A DNA stretch of 64,000 nucleotides from Gammaproteobacteria bacterium (GTDB taxonomy: Bacteria > Pseudomonadota > Gammaproteobacteria > Pseudomonadales > Porticoccaceae): the NCBI GenBank assembly GCA_018069465.1, contig JAGPUW010000008.1, forward strand, positions 62,001 through 126,000, in the 5' to 3' direction. Within the stretch, counting starts at the first letter, position 1, and each line of letters opens with the position of its first letter. Both the position numbers and the translations under genes were made by a program. Under the pieces are notes generated by a model that did no database searches, was not told where the DNA came from, and worked only from the letters and a program-made list of their open reading frames with translations. Below, piece after piece: positions 42,302 to 51,977 of the stretch.

Positions 42302-43324
42302 TTACCTTTCCTCAAAGGGATAAATCACCTTCCAGTCCCGCTTCATATCGACCACTGTCCAGCCTTCTTTTTTGGCTTCATCAAGGCCTTTATCAAGCTT
42401 CCCAATATGTGATTTACGATCGTAGGCCCATTCGCGTTCGGCATCGGTGTGGTGCACGTAAAGTGCGAACCGCTTACCCTCGCCAGCGGTGGTCCATTGC
42501 AGCATTTGTAAGTCGCCATCGGAATTGCCGAATGATGCAATGGGGCGACGACCAATATGTGAGCTGATGCCTACTGGCTTGCCTGCTTTATCATCCATAA
42601 AATTCAGTTCGGGCAAACGCACGATGGCGGGTTTACCGTCACGCATTTCAAACTTTGTTTTAACGCTACTGCCGACGACCTGCTCGGGCGGGATGCCATA
42701 AACTTTCTCCGTCCAGGGCCGCATAAACTCAATGCCGCCACCAGAGACAATAAAAGTCTTGAAGTCGTTAGCGCGTAAATAGGCGAGTACTTCAAGCATC
42801 GGCTGGTAGACCATTTGGGTGTAAGGCTTTTTGGTCACAGGATGTTTCGCAGTGGCCAGCCAGTCTTTGACGGTAGCCTCAAACTCTTCGCTGGTCATAC
42901 CGGCATGGGTCGCCATAATGATTTCGAGAATGGCTTTCTCGCCGCCTGCAAGCGCGCTTTTCACATCACCTTTGAGTAATGAGGCGAAAGGTTCTTTGTT
43001 TTTCCATTCGGGATGCTGTGGTGCCAGCGCTTTAACGCGATCAATAGCGAAGAACAGCTGGAAATACATGGGTTGCTCAGACCACAGGCAGCCATCGTTG
43101 TCGAAGGTGGCAATACGTTCAGCCGGTGGCACGAAATTGGCAGAACCTACTTTCGTCACCGCCGTAACAAACGCAATAATAGATTGTTTAGATTTTCCTT
43201 CATTCCAGGATGGCAGTGGGTCAGTCGTCGCAGCGTTTGCCAGCTGAGTTGAGCCTAGCAGGACAAGGCTTATTAGAGCGAAGCGAAAAATTAGTGAGGT
43301 CGGGGGACGGCGTTTCATTGTCAT
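42302..43324 (-). CDS. Exported HAD-family phosphatase (phosphoserine-phosphatase-like)
   Basis: The 340-residue protein (ATG at 43324; an ATG at 43318 is an equally good alternative, with AAGGA just upstream of both) has a signal peptide ending around QLANA. HAD motif I is FDNDGCLW (Asp75 nucleophile, Asp77), motif II is FIVSGGGIEFM, and motif III includes GNSDGDLQML. The export signal places it in the periplasm. The substrate is unknown. It lies downstream of an arylsulfatase and upstream of the neuromedin-U-like barrel, so a pathway that releases sulfate and phosphate from polyanions is possible. Confidence 0.87.
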   Translation of the reverse strand: MTMKRRPPTSLIFRFALISLVLLGSTQLANAATTDPLPSWNEGKSKQSIIAFVTAVTKVGSANFVPPAERIATFDNDGCLWSEQPMYFQLFFAIDRVKALAPQHPEWKNKEPFASLLKGDVKSALAGGEKAILEIIMATHAGMTSEEFEATVKDWLATAKHPVTKKPYTQMVYQPMLEVLAYLRANDFKTFIVSGGGIEFMRPWTEKVYGIPPEQVVGSSVKTKFEMRDGKPAIVRLPELNFMDDKAGKPVGISSHIGRRPIASFGNSDGDLQMLQWTTAGEGKRFALYVHHTDAEREWAYDRKSHIGKLDKGLDEAKKEGWTVVDMKRDWKVIYPFEER

Positions 43325-43386
43325 ACATCCTTTTATTAACAGTTGATTTCTGACTCGGGAATACCGCGCACAAACATACCCGACAT

Positions 43387-43428
43387 AAAAAACCCGCTTG
43401 TCTAATAAACTAGACAAGCGGGTTTTTT
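43387..43428. terminator. Strong bidirectional terminator between sulfatase and HAD genes
   Basis: An 18-bp perfect stem (AAAAAACCCGCTTGTCTA / TAGACAAGCGGGTTTTTT) with a 6-nt loop. It ends the sulfatase transcript, so the HAD gene must use its own promoter in the roughly 60 bp that remain. Confidence 0.9.
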
Positions 43429-43486
43429 ATTTAGTGACTATGCCCACAAGAGCTTAGAGATTTAAACTTTTTTGTGTGGTCGGCAA

Positions 43487-45049
43487 TTAATGAGCGCCGC
43501 CACCGTCCTCTAACTTCTCCATCACTTTTTCGAGACTGAAACTCGCGGCTTTCTGGCGCGGTGGATAGTCTTTGAATGTCGCCAAAAACTTCCCGGCAAT
43601 AGCCTGCGCAGGCACCAGCAGATAAGCACGATCTAATAGCCAGTCATAATAAGTGTTTGAGGTGAGCTGAGCTCGTTCATAGGGGTCGCGCCGAAGATTA
43701 AATATCAACGGTACCCGCAGGGGTGTGAAAGGGTTTGCCCAGGCTTCGAAGGTCTCCGCTATCCGCTGCTCCATAAAGACCAGCTTCCAGTCGTTATAAC
43801 GCATGGCAGTCAGGTCACCGTCATCGGAGAAGTAGAAAACTTCTTTGCGCGGGCCTTTATCTTCCTTACCTGTCAGCAGGGGTAGGAAGTTGTAACCGTC
43901 GAGGTGGACCTTATATTTGCGGCCCATCGCCTTCGATTTATGACCTTTCAGTAGTTTTTTCTTTACGCCTGTATCACCTGCGGCAGCCAGTAGGGTTGGC
44001 ATCCAGTCCATGTGGTGCATGATCTCGTTAGACCAGGTATCGGCTTTAATATGTCCGGGCCAGCGCACCATGGCGGGCACTCGCCAGCCGCCTTCCCAGT
44101 TGGTGTTTTTCTCACCACGGAAAGGTGTCATCGCGGCATCGGGCCAGGTGTTCATGTGCGGGCCATTGTCCGTGGAATAAAAGACGATGGTGTTATCGGC
44201 GATTTTAAGCGCATCCAACTTATCGAGAAATTTACCGATGTGGCGGTCGTGCTCGACCATGCCGTCGGAGTACTCATCCTGCCCTGAAATACCGCGCAGC
44301 TCTTTCTTCACATGAGTGCGAAAATGCATACGCGTACCGCTCCACCAGACAAACCATGGCTTGCCGGCCTTGGTTTGTTTCTCGATAAATCCAATAGCGG
44401 CATCGGAGGTGACGTCATCAATGGTTTCCATGCGCTTTTTGGTGAGCGGGCCGGTATCCTCAATTTTGCCATCAGCGTAACTGTGGATGACGCCCCGAGG
44501 ACCAAAGTTCTTTTTGAAATCGGGATATTCACTTGCCTTGGGATAATCCTCGTTCTCCGGCTCTTCCTCCGCATTCAGGTGGTAGAGGTTGCCATAGAAT
44601 TCATCGAAGCCATGGTTGGTCGGCAACATCTCATCTCTGTCACCCAGGTGGTTTTTGCCAAACTGCCCCGTGGCGTAGCCCTGATCTTTGAGAAGACCCG
44701 CAATAGTGGGGTCCTTTTCATTCATCCCCTCTTTAGCACCAGGCAAGCCGACCTTGGAAAGGCCGGTGCGAAACACACTTTGTCCCATAATGAATGAGGA
44801 GCGCCCCGCCGTGCAGCTCTGCTCACCGTAATAGTCGGTGAAGGTCATACCTTCTTTTGCGATTCGATCAATACTGGGGGTTTGGTAACCCATCACCCCA
44901 TTCGTGTAACGGCTGACATTAGACTGGCCAATATCATCACCCCAAACGACAAGAATATTGGGTTTTGAGTCTTTGGCAAAGACCTGGTTTGCAGAGAATG
45001 TAAGTGCCAGTAGAAATGGCAGCACAAGGTAATACGAGATATTTTTCAT
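43487..45049 (-). CDS. Exported arylsulfatase
   Basis: The 520-residue sulfatase has a signal peptide (cleaved near NQVFA), the metal-binding start PNILVVWGDDIG and the active-site stretch SCTAGRSSF. Cys79 there is expected to be converted to formylglycine, and the strand GYATGQFGKNHLGD follows. A second substrate/metal segment is VFYSTDNGPHMNTWPDAAMTPFRGEK. Type I sulfatases hydrolyse sulfate esters and need a formylglycine-generating enzyme, which is not in this window. The product is probably periplasmic. Natural substrates could be sulfated polysaccharides or aryl sulfates. Confidence 0.93.
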   Translation of the reverse strand: MKNISYYLVLPFLLALTFSANQVFAKDSKPNILVVWGDDIGQSNVSRYTNGVMGYQTPSIDRIAKEGMTFTDYYGEQSCTAGRSSFIMGQSVFRTGLSKVGLPGAKEGMNEKDPTIAGLLKDQGYATGQFGKNHLGDRDEMLPTNHGFDEFYGNLYHLNAEEEPENEDYPKASEYPDFKKNFGPRGVIHSYADGKIEDTGPLTKKRMETIDDVTSDAAIGFIEKQTKAGKPWFVWWSGTRMHFRTHVKKELRGISGQDEYSDGMVEHDRHIGKFLDKLDALKIADNTIVFYSTDNGPHMNTWPDAAMTPFRGEKNTNWEGGWRVPAMVRWPGHIKADTWSNEIMHHMDWMPTLLAAAGDTGVKKKLLKGHKSKAMGRKYKVHLDGYNFLPLLTGKEDKGPRKEVFYFSDDGDLTAMRYNDWKLVFMEQRIAETFEAWANPFTPLRVPLIFNLRRDPYERAQLTSNTYYDWLLDRAYLLVPAQAIAGKFLATFKDYPPRQKAASFSLEKVMEKLEDGGGAH

Positions 45050-45187
45050 CGGTATCCTCCATGGAACAAAAAAAAGCTATTTCCTTATCCAGAAAAATAG
45101 CAGTAAACAGCTGGTTTATTCAATATTATTTTTATGACAGTAGTGATTGTAGCCAGTGGCCAGTAAAGAACCTTATTAAATTTACAC

Positions 45188-46228
45188 TTATGGCGCAACA
45201 ATACTTTGCTCTGTTAAAAAAGCCAACAATGCGGCTGCGGCAATTCTATGCCCTGCCTCCCCCCAGTGAGAGTCGTTAGAAAAATATACGTCTTGCTCGT
45301 GTTGCCCTATGGCTTGCTGTAAGGGGCCAAGTAAGTCGACATACTGCAAGCCATCGTGTGCCTGAATTTTGGCAAGCAGCGTAAGCGGCAGCTGCGCTCC
45401 TGTCTGAATATACGGTGTATACGCTGTCAGTTTGTCTGGGGCTATCGTACTCAGAAACCATGTCTTACCATTATTTTGAACCTGGTATTGCATGTTCTTT
45501 AATGCGCACAGGCTCTTATCCAGAGTATTTGACGGCCAATCCAGTTTAGTAAAGTCCCTCGATAATACCAGCAGAGAATCGGCTTTAGCATTGCTGAATA
45601 AATTTTCGCTGGTCAATTCAAGCTGAATTGAGCGAGGTTTTCTTTGTATATACTGGCGATAATTGGCCCGAAGAAAACTGACGGCTTGCTCATAGTCGAT
45701 ATGGCTGTCGTTTTTTTCCTCAACTTGCCGCGTTATCGTCTCCTGTTGCAGAGCGTTGATTGCAATTTTCTCAGCAGGCCGGGTAGTGCTTGTTGCCGTG
45801 CAATTGGCCGTGTTATGCACAAACATTTTTTCAAGGTTTCTTTCGGCGGTTTCATAAATCAATAACTTTGGGGGCATTGCTTTAAAGACAGGATGCTCAA
45901 GCAAGTCATTCATAGACCACTTGTTAACATGCAAGGTAGTTATACTCAGCCCGGTTTTGTTGGCGAACCATTGCTGCCAGCCGTTCTGCCGATTTTGAGA
46001 GAAGGAGTCTCCCATAACAATCACATCGTAGTAATGCTCATATTGGTCGTAATCACTAAGGCTCTCAGCAAACACTTGTTCCGTTTTACTGCCCGCAAAA
46101 TTGTTCTCAGCAAAGCCCCCTATTCGTGTCAAATCACCACGTAAAGGCTGCAAATAGAACCCCAGGCCGGTGAGTAGCAGGAGGCCTGTAAAGTAAATGG
46201 ACAGTAATATATTGGTATATGTTTTCAT
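45188..46228 (-). CDS. AlgX/AlgJ-like SGNH-fold protein, membrane-anchored
   Basis: A 346-residue protein with an N-terminal membrane segment (MKTYTNILLSIYFTGLLLLTG) and an SGNH/GDSL-type domain. YYDVIVMGDSFSQN contains the GDS block with the nucleophilic Ser, and VYFSNDSHWGEAGHRIAA contains the DSHW catalytic Asp and His, as in AlgX and AlgJ acetyltransferases. I chose ATG at 46228, which leaves 7 bp after the upstream MBOAT stop; the in-frame ATG at 46267 would overlap it. It likely completes transfer of acetyl groups delivered by the MBOAT partner to an exported glycan. Confidence 0.87.
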   Translation of the reverse strand: MKTYTNILLSIYFTGLLLLTGLGFYLQPLRGDLTRIGGFAENNFAGSKTEQVFAESLSDYDQYEHYYDVIVMGDSFSQNRQNGWQQWFANKTGLSITTLHVNKWSMNDLLEHPVFKAMPPKLLIYETAERNLEKMFVHNTANCTATSTTRPAEKIAINALQQETITRQVEEKNDSHIDYEQAVSFLRANYRQYIQRKPRSIQLELTSENLFSNAKADSLLVLSRDFTKLDWPSNTLDKSLCALKNMQYQVQNNGKTWFLSTIAPDKLTAYTPYIQTGAQLPLTLLAKIQAHDGLQYVDLLGPLQQAIGQHEQDVYFSNDSHWGEAGHRIAAAALLAFLTEQSIVAP

Positions 46229-46235
46229 TTGAGCA

Positions 46236-47714
46236 CTAAAACTGAAAATAAAGGAATTCGCTAACACCGGTCATTCTCGACATTGACCAGATAAATAGCG
46301 CGGTGATAGCCCCGGCCCAAAAGATATTGGGCTGCCACTTCCAGAAGCGTTCCGTCTGACTCAAGGTAAATCCCGAGTTGAGAAGCACGGGCTTGTATCG
46401 GGCCATCAGCTGCTGAGTGTTGGGTAAAAACAAAGCGATCACCGAGCCAACAGCCACTATGTTTAGCCAATCACCCTTATCCGTGAGCACAAAACCCGCC
46501 TCTGACAATGAAAACATGGCTTGCAACATGTCTAGGGCTGTCGCGGTATCGCTCGCCCTGAAAAACACCCAGGCGACTAGCACGCAGAACAGAGTCAACA
46601 GGCGCGACAGAAAACGGCCTGAAAAGGCTAACAAGAATGATTCTTGCTGCTCAAAGCTCTGGGGTTTTATGTGATGCCAAAAGTGATTAATCACCAGAAA
46701 GATGCCGTGCATGGCGCCCCAAATAAAAAACTGCCAGCCAGCCCCATGCCATATGCCGCCCAACAACATGGTTGCCGAGAGGTTGATATAGCGCCGAACA
46801 CTGCCTTTGCGGTTGCCGCCCAGAGCGATATACAGGTAATCCCGCAAAAAGCGCGATAGGGTCATATGCCAGCGGCGCCAAAAATCAATGATATTCAAGG
46901 CTTTATAGGGTGAGTGAAAATTCAAAGGTAGCCGAATGCCGAACAGCAGGGCAAGACCAATGGCCATATCTGAATAGCCCGAGAAATCAAAATAAAGCTG
47001 CAGGGAATAGGCAATTGTGCCCGCCCATGCATCGGCTGAGCTGAGCAGTTCGCCATTTGCCGCAGTGTTAAACACCACATTGGCAAAGGGTGCCAGCTGA
47101 TCGGCAATCACTACTTTTTTAAACAGGCCAAAGGTGAAAATGGTGCTGCCAATAGCAAAGTCCGAATGCTTGAAAGAAAAGCTATCCTGATCAGAAAACT
47201 GGGGCAGCATTTCCTTATGGTGCACAATCGGCCCGGCAATTAGCTGGGGAAAGAAGGTGACAAACAGGCAGTAGTGTAAAAAACTGTATTCTTCAGCTTC
47301 ACCCCGGTAGGCATCAACGAGAAAGGCAATTTGCTGAAAAGTGAAGAAGGATATCGCCAGTGGCAGGATTATTTCCTGCAAATAAATATGACTGTCAAAA
47401 AGTGAATTTACGTTATCGACAAAGAAGTTAGCGTATTTATAGTAGCCGAGCGCCAGTAGATTGAGGGCCACCCCGAACACTAATAATTTTTTACGCGGGC
47501 TTTTCGCCAGGGCCTTGCCCATTAGATAATTAATAATAATGGATGCGCTGAGTAAGGCCAGGTAATGGGGATTCCACCACGAATAAAAGGTCAGGCTGCA
47601 AACCACCAGCCATGCTATAGCGGGCTCTTTACCCCATTGACGGGAAAGGAAAAAATAGCCGATCAGCGTTATCGGTAAAAAAGCAAAAATAAAAGGGTAG
47701 GAGCTAAAGAGCAT
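46236..47714 (-). CDS. MBOAT family O-acyltransferase (AlgI-like)
   Basis: A 492-residue polytopic protein with 10-12 membrane segments. It has the MBOAT hallmark regions NFHSPYKALNIIDFWRRWHM and GGIWHGAGWQFFIWGAMHG, where the buried His is catalytic. AlgI-type proteins pass acyl groups across the inner membrane to periplasmic SGNH partners. Such a partner follows directly, forming an O-acetylation pair. No alginate biosynthesis genes are nearby, so the target glycan is unknown; the GT2 gene 314 bp upstream is divergent. Confidence 0.93.
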   Translation of the reverse strand: MLFSSYPFIFAFLPITLIGYFFLSRQWGKEPAIAWLVVCSLTFYSWWNPHYLALLSASIIINYLMGKALAKSPRKKLLVFGVALNLLALGYYKYANFFVDNVNSLFDSHIYLQEIILPLAISFFTFQQIAFLVDAYRGEAEEYSFLHYCLFVTFFPQLIAGPIVHHKEMLPQFSDQDSFSFKHSDFAIGSTIFTFGLFKKVVIADQLAPFANVVFNTAANGELLSSADAWAGTIAYSLQLYFDFSGYSDMAIGLALLFGIRLPLNFHSPYKALNIIDFWRRWHMTLSRFLRDYLYIALGGNRKGSVRRYINLSATMLLGGIWHGAGWQFFIWGAMHGIFLVINHFWHHIKPQSFEQQESFLLAFSGRFLSRLLTLFCVLVAWVFFRASDTATALDMLQAMFSLSEAGFVLTDKGDWLNIVAVGSVIALFLPNTQQLMARYKPVLLNSGFTLSQTERFWKWQPNIFWAGAITALFIWSMSRMTGVSEFLYFQF

Positions 47715-48028
47715 AGATTAAGGCTGGCCTGGGTCTTTTTGGACGATGGGTTTTAATTCATGCTGCGTATTGATTATTGCGGACATTGATATGCTAAGCC
47801 GATTGTAAGTTGAATCTGCATCTGTTTCCAATACCTCTTCAACCAGCGCCCCTACAGCTGTCTATGCCCTAATGCCGCTAAAACTTGCCCCCTTGGCAGC
47901 GACTAACTATCATTACGAGCTCCAGCATGGCCCAAGTCTAATGGTGCACTATTGAAAGTGATCGAAACTCAGCAGCCACATCCGCACCTAATTCCGCGCC
48001 AATCTGCCACAGTAAATGTTGACATAAA
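47715..48028. other. Divergent intergenic region between MBOAT and glycosyltransferase genes
   Basis: These 314 bp contain no supported gene. They should hold the promoters of the acetylation pair on the minus strand and the glycosyltransferase on the plus strand. No strong hairpin or repeat was seen. Confidence 0.4.
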
Positions 48029-48931
48029 ATGACTTCGCCCCTCGTTACAGTTGTGATCCCCAGCCACAACCACGAAAAATACCTTACCGAGGCCATTAAT
48101 AGTGTTCTGGCGCAAAACTACCCTGCCATTGAGCTGATTGTTATCGATGATGGTTCAACAGATCGCTCGCCGCAGATTATTCAGGCGCTTCAGCAGCACG
48201 GCAACTTCACCTACATTCGCAATCAGAACAAGGGATTAATTGCGACCTTGAAACAGGCTCTCGCGATAGCCGAGGGGGAATTTTTCTGCCAGCTGGCATC
48301 TGATGATTATTTGAGCAGTGACAGCATCTCCAGGCGGGTCGAAAAGCTCAGTGCCAATACCAACTGTGTAGCTGTTTACACCGACGCCTACAGTGTCGAT
48401 GGCAATATTGTCACCCAGCGTAAAATTACCCGTGACAGGTTAAAGCGGATGTATGCGAGTGATGATCCGATCCCGCATATCCTCAATGGTGCCCGGCCGA
48501 TATTTGCCACTGGCCTGTTTAGAACCAGCGCGCTACGGGCTATTGAGGCTTTTGACATAGACACTTTTCGCTATTACGAAGACCTCGATACACCGATATT
48601 ACTGTTGACCCGAGGCAAGCTTAACTACATAGACGAGCCCTTGTTTTTTCGTCGCACCCACGACACCAATGTCTCTGGCACCACCACCCATATTCGCCCC
48701 GAAAAAGTAAAGTGCCATCAAAAGCTCTTAGCCAACCCGGAGCTGGCGGCCTATCACCCACTACTGCTCAAACACCTTAAACGCAGTTATTTAGAACTTG
48801 CCCGCTCGATTTCCAGCGCCAAAGGCAAAATGCAGGAAGAAAGAAGCCTACTAAGCACTGGCTGGAAGTACGCTTTGGGTGATATCCGCCTCCTCTTCCA
48901 CCTTGTCGCCAATAGACTCCGTAAACAATAA
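48029..48931 (+). CDS. Family 2 glycosyltransferase
   Basis: The 300-residue GT2-type (GT-A fold) enzyme begins with [20 protein letters not shown] and has the nucleotide-sugar motif [11 protein letters not shown]. The DXD-like metal motif is ASDDYLS, and the acceptor-side segment is [13 protein letters not shown] (an ED motif). There are no membrane helices, so it probably works at the cytoplasmic face. Donor and acceptor are unknown. Its proximity to an O-acetylation pair suggests a surface glycan, although the two units are divergently transcribed. Confidence 0.9.
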   Translation: MTSPLVTVVIPSHNHEKYLTEAINSVLAQNYPAIELIVIDDGSTDRSPQIIQALQQHGNFTYIRNQNKGLIATLKQALAIAEGEFFCQLASDDYLSSDSISRRVEKLSANTNCVAVYTDAYSVDGNIVTQRKITRDRLKRMYASDDPIPHILNGARPIFATGLFRTSALRAIEAFDIDTFRYYEDLDTPILLLTRGKLNYIDEPLFFRRTHDTNVSGTTTHIRPEKVKCHQKLLANPELAAYHPLLLKHLKRSYLELARSISSAKGKMQEERSLLSTGWKYALGDIRLLFHLVANRLRKQ

Positions 48932-48995
48932 AAACGCAGACCGGCCCGATACCTTTCCAGCCCTGAATAGGTCAACAATTGACAGGTCAAAAATA

Positions 48996-49508
48996 ATGAA
49001 CAAAATGGAAGTACTGGAAACGGACATCACCCAACTAAAGGTCGATGCCATTGTCAATGCTGCGAAAAACTCTTTGCTCGGCGGTGGCGGTGTTGATGGC
49101 GCCATTCACGCCGCAGCGGGGCCAGGCTTGCTAGCCGCCTGCAAAAAGCTCAATGGCTGTGCCACGGGTGAGGCTAAAATTACCCCGGCTTACCAGCTAC
49201 CGGCCAAGTTTGTTATTCACACCGTCGGCCCCGTTTGGCGGGGCGGGCAGCATAATGAAGCGCAATTACTGGCGGCTTGTTATCGCCATTCACTGCAGCT
49301 GGCCCTTGAAAATGGCCTGCGCTCGATTGCATTTGCGGCCATCAGTTGCGGGGTTTATGGCTACCCCATCGCTGAGGCTTGCCAGATTGCGGTCAATGAA
49401 GTGAGGTCTTTTCTGGCGAGTCACGAGGCCATCGAAGAAGTGATTTTTGTCAGCTTTAATCGCCCCGTGACACAGGCTTTACTCGAATGTCTGGGCAAGC
49501 CGGAGTAA
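48996..49508 (+). CDS. Macrodomain protein (O-acetyl-ADP-ribose deacetylase type)
   Basis: The 170-residue protein is a stand-alone macrodomain. It starts at ATG 48996 ([18 protein letters not shown]); the open frame extends further upstream but the family starts here. Residues about 20-45 contain [19 protein letters not shown], the ADP-ribose-binding loop with the Asn of NAA(N/K)N and the Asp of GVDGAI, and later [15 protein letters not shown]. coli YmdB and relatives hydrolyse O-acetyl-ADP-ribose and mono-ADP-ribosyl groups. The physiological target here is unknown. Confidence 0.93.
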   Translation: MNKMEVLETDITQLKVDAIVNAAKNSLLGGGGVDGAIHAAAGPGLLAACKKLNGCATGEAKITPAYQLPAKFVIHTVGPVWRGGQHNEAQLLAACYRHSLQLALENGLRSIAFAAISCGVYGYPIAEACQIAVNEVRSFLASHEAIEEVIFVSFNRPVTQALLECLGKPE

Positions 49509-49593
49509 TGGAATAATAAGGCTGCAACTGTTGACGAGCTTGTTGATGGGTTTATTGCAGAACTTGTTGAAGAACTTATTGACGGGGAAGTTG

Positions 49594-50052
49594 CTATTTT
49601 TTTGATGCTTTAACCTTGGGCTCTGGCTCGATAGGCGCCAAGCCTACTAGTCGCAAATAACTATTTCTAAGTAGTCGTAAAGCGGGATAAAGCAAGCGAC
49701 TGGCAAGCCGAAAACGCAACAGCCGGTGGTGGGCGCCCGCCATTAAGCCCGGTGCGGCGTGTTCTCTGGCCAGCAAGCTCAGTGCCTCGGCCCCCTGGTA
49801 CACCTGCTCATTTTTAATCAAGGCAATACCGGCATTAATATCAATATTCGCTGCTAGCAGTTGTTCGACAAGTTCGGGTGAGCAGCGGGCATCTACTTTA
49901 TTCAGCCCGCCCTGCTTCGCTTTATCTTCACTTCCAGCCTCACACTCCAGCACTTTGCCCTCAAGGCTGGCGACATAGGCGCGGCAAAAAGGGCATTGGC
50001 CATCGTAGACAACGACTGGCTCCATCGGGCCAGGTTTACATTCAGTGGCCAC
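49594..50052 (-). CDS. DCC-family thiol-disulfide oxidoreductase-like protein (DUF393)
   Basis: A 152-residue protein with the DCC-family N-terminal motif VVYDGQCPFCRAYV, whose Cys20-Pro-Phe-Cys23 resembles a thioredoxin-type active site, and a C-terminal basic region. The DxCxxC start matches DUF393. Members are predicted thiol-disulfide oxidoreductases without a settled role. It is 12 bp downstream of the methionine sulfoxide reductase gene on the same strand, so the two may form a small redox-repair operon. Confidence 0.87.
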   Translation of the reverse strand: MATECKPGPMEPVVVYDGQCPFCRAYVASLEGKVLECEAGSEDKAKQGGLNKVDARCSPELVEQLLAANIDINAGIALIKNEQVYQGAEALSLLAREHAAPGLMAGAHHRLLRFRLASRLLYPALRLLRNSYLRLVGLAPIEPEPKVKASKK

Positions 50053-50064
50053 GGTAAAATCTTA

Positions 50065-50688
50065 TTAGCAAGTCACGCCGGTACCACGCAGTCCGCAGTA
50101 GCCATTGGGTTCTTTTGCCAGATATTGTTGGTGGTAGTCTTCGGCATAATAAAACTCGGGCGCGGCAGCAATTTCAGTGGTAATGGTTGAAAGCCCCGCC
50201 GTTTTTAAAGCCGCTTGATACTGCACACAACTCGCCTCGACTTCTGCCAGTTGCTCAGCCCCGTAGCAATAAATCGCGGAGCGATACGGGGTACCCATAT
50301 CGCCGCCCTGTTGCATACCCTGGGTGGGGTCGTGAGCTTCCCAAAACACTTTAAGCAGATCGGCGAGAGTAATAATGGCCGGATCGAAAACCACCAGCAC
50401 CACTTCGGTGTGCCCGGTGCCACCGCTGCACACTTCTTCGTAAGCAGGGTTCGGCGTAATGCCACCCGCATAGCCGGCGGCGGTGGTATACACGCCCTCC
50501 TGCTGCCAAAAGCGCCGCTCGGCACCCCAGAAGCAGCCCATGCCAAACATCACTTGCTGCATGTTAGCGGGGAAAGGCGCTTTGAGGGGATGACCATTAA
50601 CGAAGTGTTCTGCCGGTACGCGCATCACTGCGCTTCTGCCGGGCAGTGCCTGTTCTGCGGTGGGCAATGCGGCTTTTGAGTTTCCCAT
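50065..50688 (-). CDS. msrA: Peptide-methionine (S)-S-oxide reductase MsrA
   Basis: The 207-residue protein aligns end to end with E. coli MsrA. It has [12 protein letters not shown] with the catalytic Cys, [48 protein letters not shown] and the C-terminal recycling cysteines in [16 protein letters not shown] at 50688 gives the family N-terminus ([18 protein letters not shown]) and has AAGG at good spacing; the frame stays open further upstream but that part is not conserved. It repairs oxidised methionine. The adjacent DCC-family gene could provide redox recycling. Confidence 0.95.
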   Translation of the reverse strand: MGNSKAALPTAEQALPGRSAVMRVPAEHFVNGHPLKAPFPANMQQVMFGMGCFWGAERRFWQQEGVYTTAAGYAGGITPNPAYEEVCSGGTGHTEVVLVVFDPAIITLADLLKVFWEAHDPTQGMQQGGDMGTPYRSAIYCYGAEQLAEVEASCVQYQAALKTAGLSTITTEIAAAPEFYYAEDYHQQYLAKEPNGYCGLRGTGVTC

Positions 50689-50992
50689 GTTAAATAACCT
50701 TTTCATTATCTTGAGTAGCATGGCGGCAAATATACCACTTACCACACACCGATGGAGTAAACAGGCCGGCCTGATTACACCGTTGCTTCGATTGAAAAGT
50801 GGCAACCCTGCGCCTATCATGTCGGAGCGCAAATTTAGCCTGCTGCGAGTGATCAAACTGGCCGCACAGCCTTAAGTAGAGATTTGAACTAAGAATTCGG
50901 CTATTAAATGAGGCTTGCGGCGTGTGTGTAAAATCGCCTCGCCGTGGATAAGAACCCCTAAACACAACGACTACAAACGGCAATATTGACCT

Positions 50993-51487
50993 ATGACCGA
51001 CCAAGCATTAATGGAGCGAATCATCGCCTTTCGCGCCAAACCGGAAAACCAATCCCCCCACGGCAAATTTCTGGGGCTGGAAATCATGGACGTCGACGAA
51101 GCCGAGGCGACCGTTAAAATCCCCTATTCAAAAGATCTTGCCGGCAATTCGGCGACCGGTATTTTGCATGGCGGCATTGTCACCACCGCCCTTGACGCCG
51201 CCAGCGGTCTCGCGGTAATTGCCACCTTTGAACGGGCGATTACCATCGCCACCCTCGACCTGCGCATTGACTATTTAAAGCCCGCAACGCCAGGCGAAGT
51301 CATTTTCGCCTATGGCCACTGTTACAAAACCACCCGCAATGTCTGTTTTGTCAGGGGTCTGGCCTACCAGAAAGACAAGTCAGACCCCATCGCCAATAGC
51401 ACCGCCACTTTTATGATCACCGCTAATCACACTGGCAAGAAAGACGATCAGCTCAGAACTGACGAAGCGACAGGTGCCAAACTATGA
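50993..51487 (+). CDS. PaaI family thioesterase (first of pair)
   Basis: A 164-residue hotdog-fold thioesterase. The active-site stretch SATGILHGGIVTTALDAASG contains the HGG motif, with the conserved aspartate after it, and there is a strand ATLDLRIDYLKPA. Such enzymes hydrolyse acyl-CoA or aryl-CoA. The gene overlaps the second thioesterase by 4 bp as ATGA, so the two are translationally coupled and may form a heteromer. It is the first gene of the 51-57 kb catabolic block. Confidence 0.92.
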   Translation: MTDQALMERIIAFRAKPENQSPHGKFLGLEIMDVDEAEATVKIPYSKDLAGNSATGILHGGIVTTALDAASGLAVIATFERAITIATLDLRIDYLKPATPGEVIFAYGHCYKTTRNVCFVRGLAYQKDKSDPIANSTATFMITANHTGKKDDQLRTDEATGAKL

Positions 51488-51915
51488 GCTTGATGGAATT
51501 AATTAAACAGGCAAAAGAAGAGGACGATTTTTCCCTTCTTTCCGAGGGTATTCCCTATATGAAGTCGCTGGGTATCAGCGTTGTTGAGAACGATGGTCAG
51601 TTGATTACCACCATGAAAGCCGACCCTAAATTGACGGGCAACCCGTGGATACCGGCATTACACGGCGGCACTATTGGCGGCTTGCTCGAAACGGCCGCCA
51701 TCATTCAGTTGGCTCACGATCAGGACACTGACAATTTACCGAGAACCATTAATATTACCGTCGAATATCTGCGCACCGGTTTTATTAAAGACCTCCACGC
51801 CACCGCTATTGTCACCAAGCAGGGCCGCCGCGTTGCCAATGTGCAAGTGAGGTGCTGGCAGGAAAACCCCGATAAGCCCGTCGCCGCCATGCACGGCCAT
51901 TTTTTGATGAGTTAA
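51484..51915 (+). CDS. PaaI family thioesterase (second of pair)
   Basis: A 143-residue hotdog-fold protein with an HGG active-site block (IPALHGGTIGGLLETAA) and the strand TINITVEYLRTGF. The sequence differs enough from its neighbour that this is an old duplication. The 4-bp overlap with the first thioesterase implies matched production. Tandem PaaI pairs occur in acyl-CoA salvage clusters. Downstream esterases suggest that acyl groups released there are handled as CoA esters. Confidence 0.92.
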   Translation: MSLMELIKQAKEEDDFSLLSEGIPYMKSLGISVVENDGQLITTMKADPKLTGNPWIPALHGGTIGGLLETAAIIQLAHDQDTDNLPRTINITVEYLRTGFIKDLHATAIVTKQGRRVANVQVRCWQENPDKPVAAMHGHFLMS

Positions 51916-51977
51916 GCAACCACCAACAAATATTTTTATCACTCTAATTTTTTAAAGCAATAACAACAGGAGCCCCC

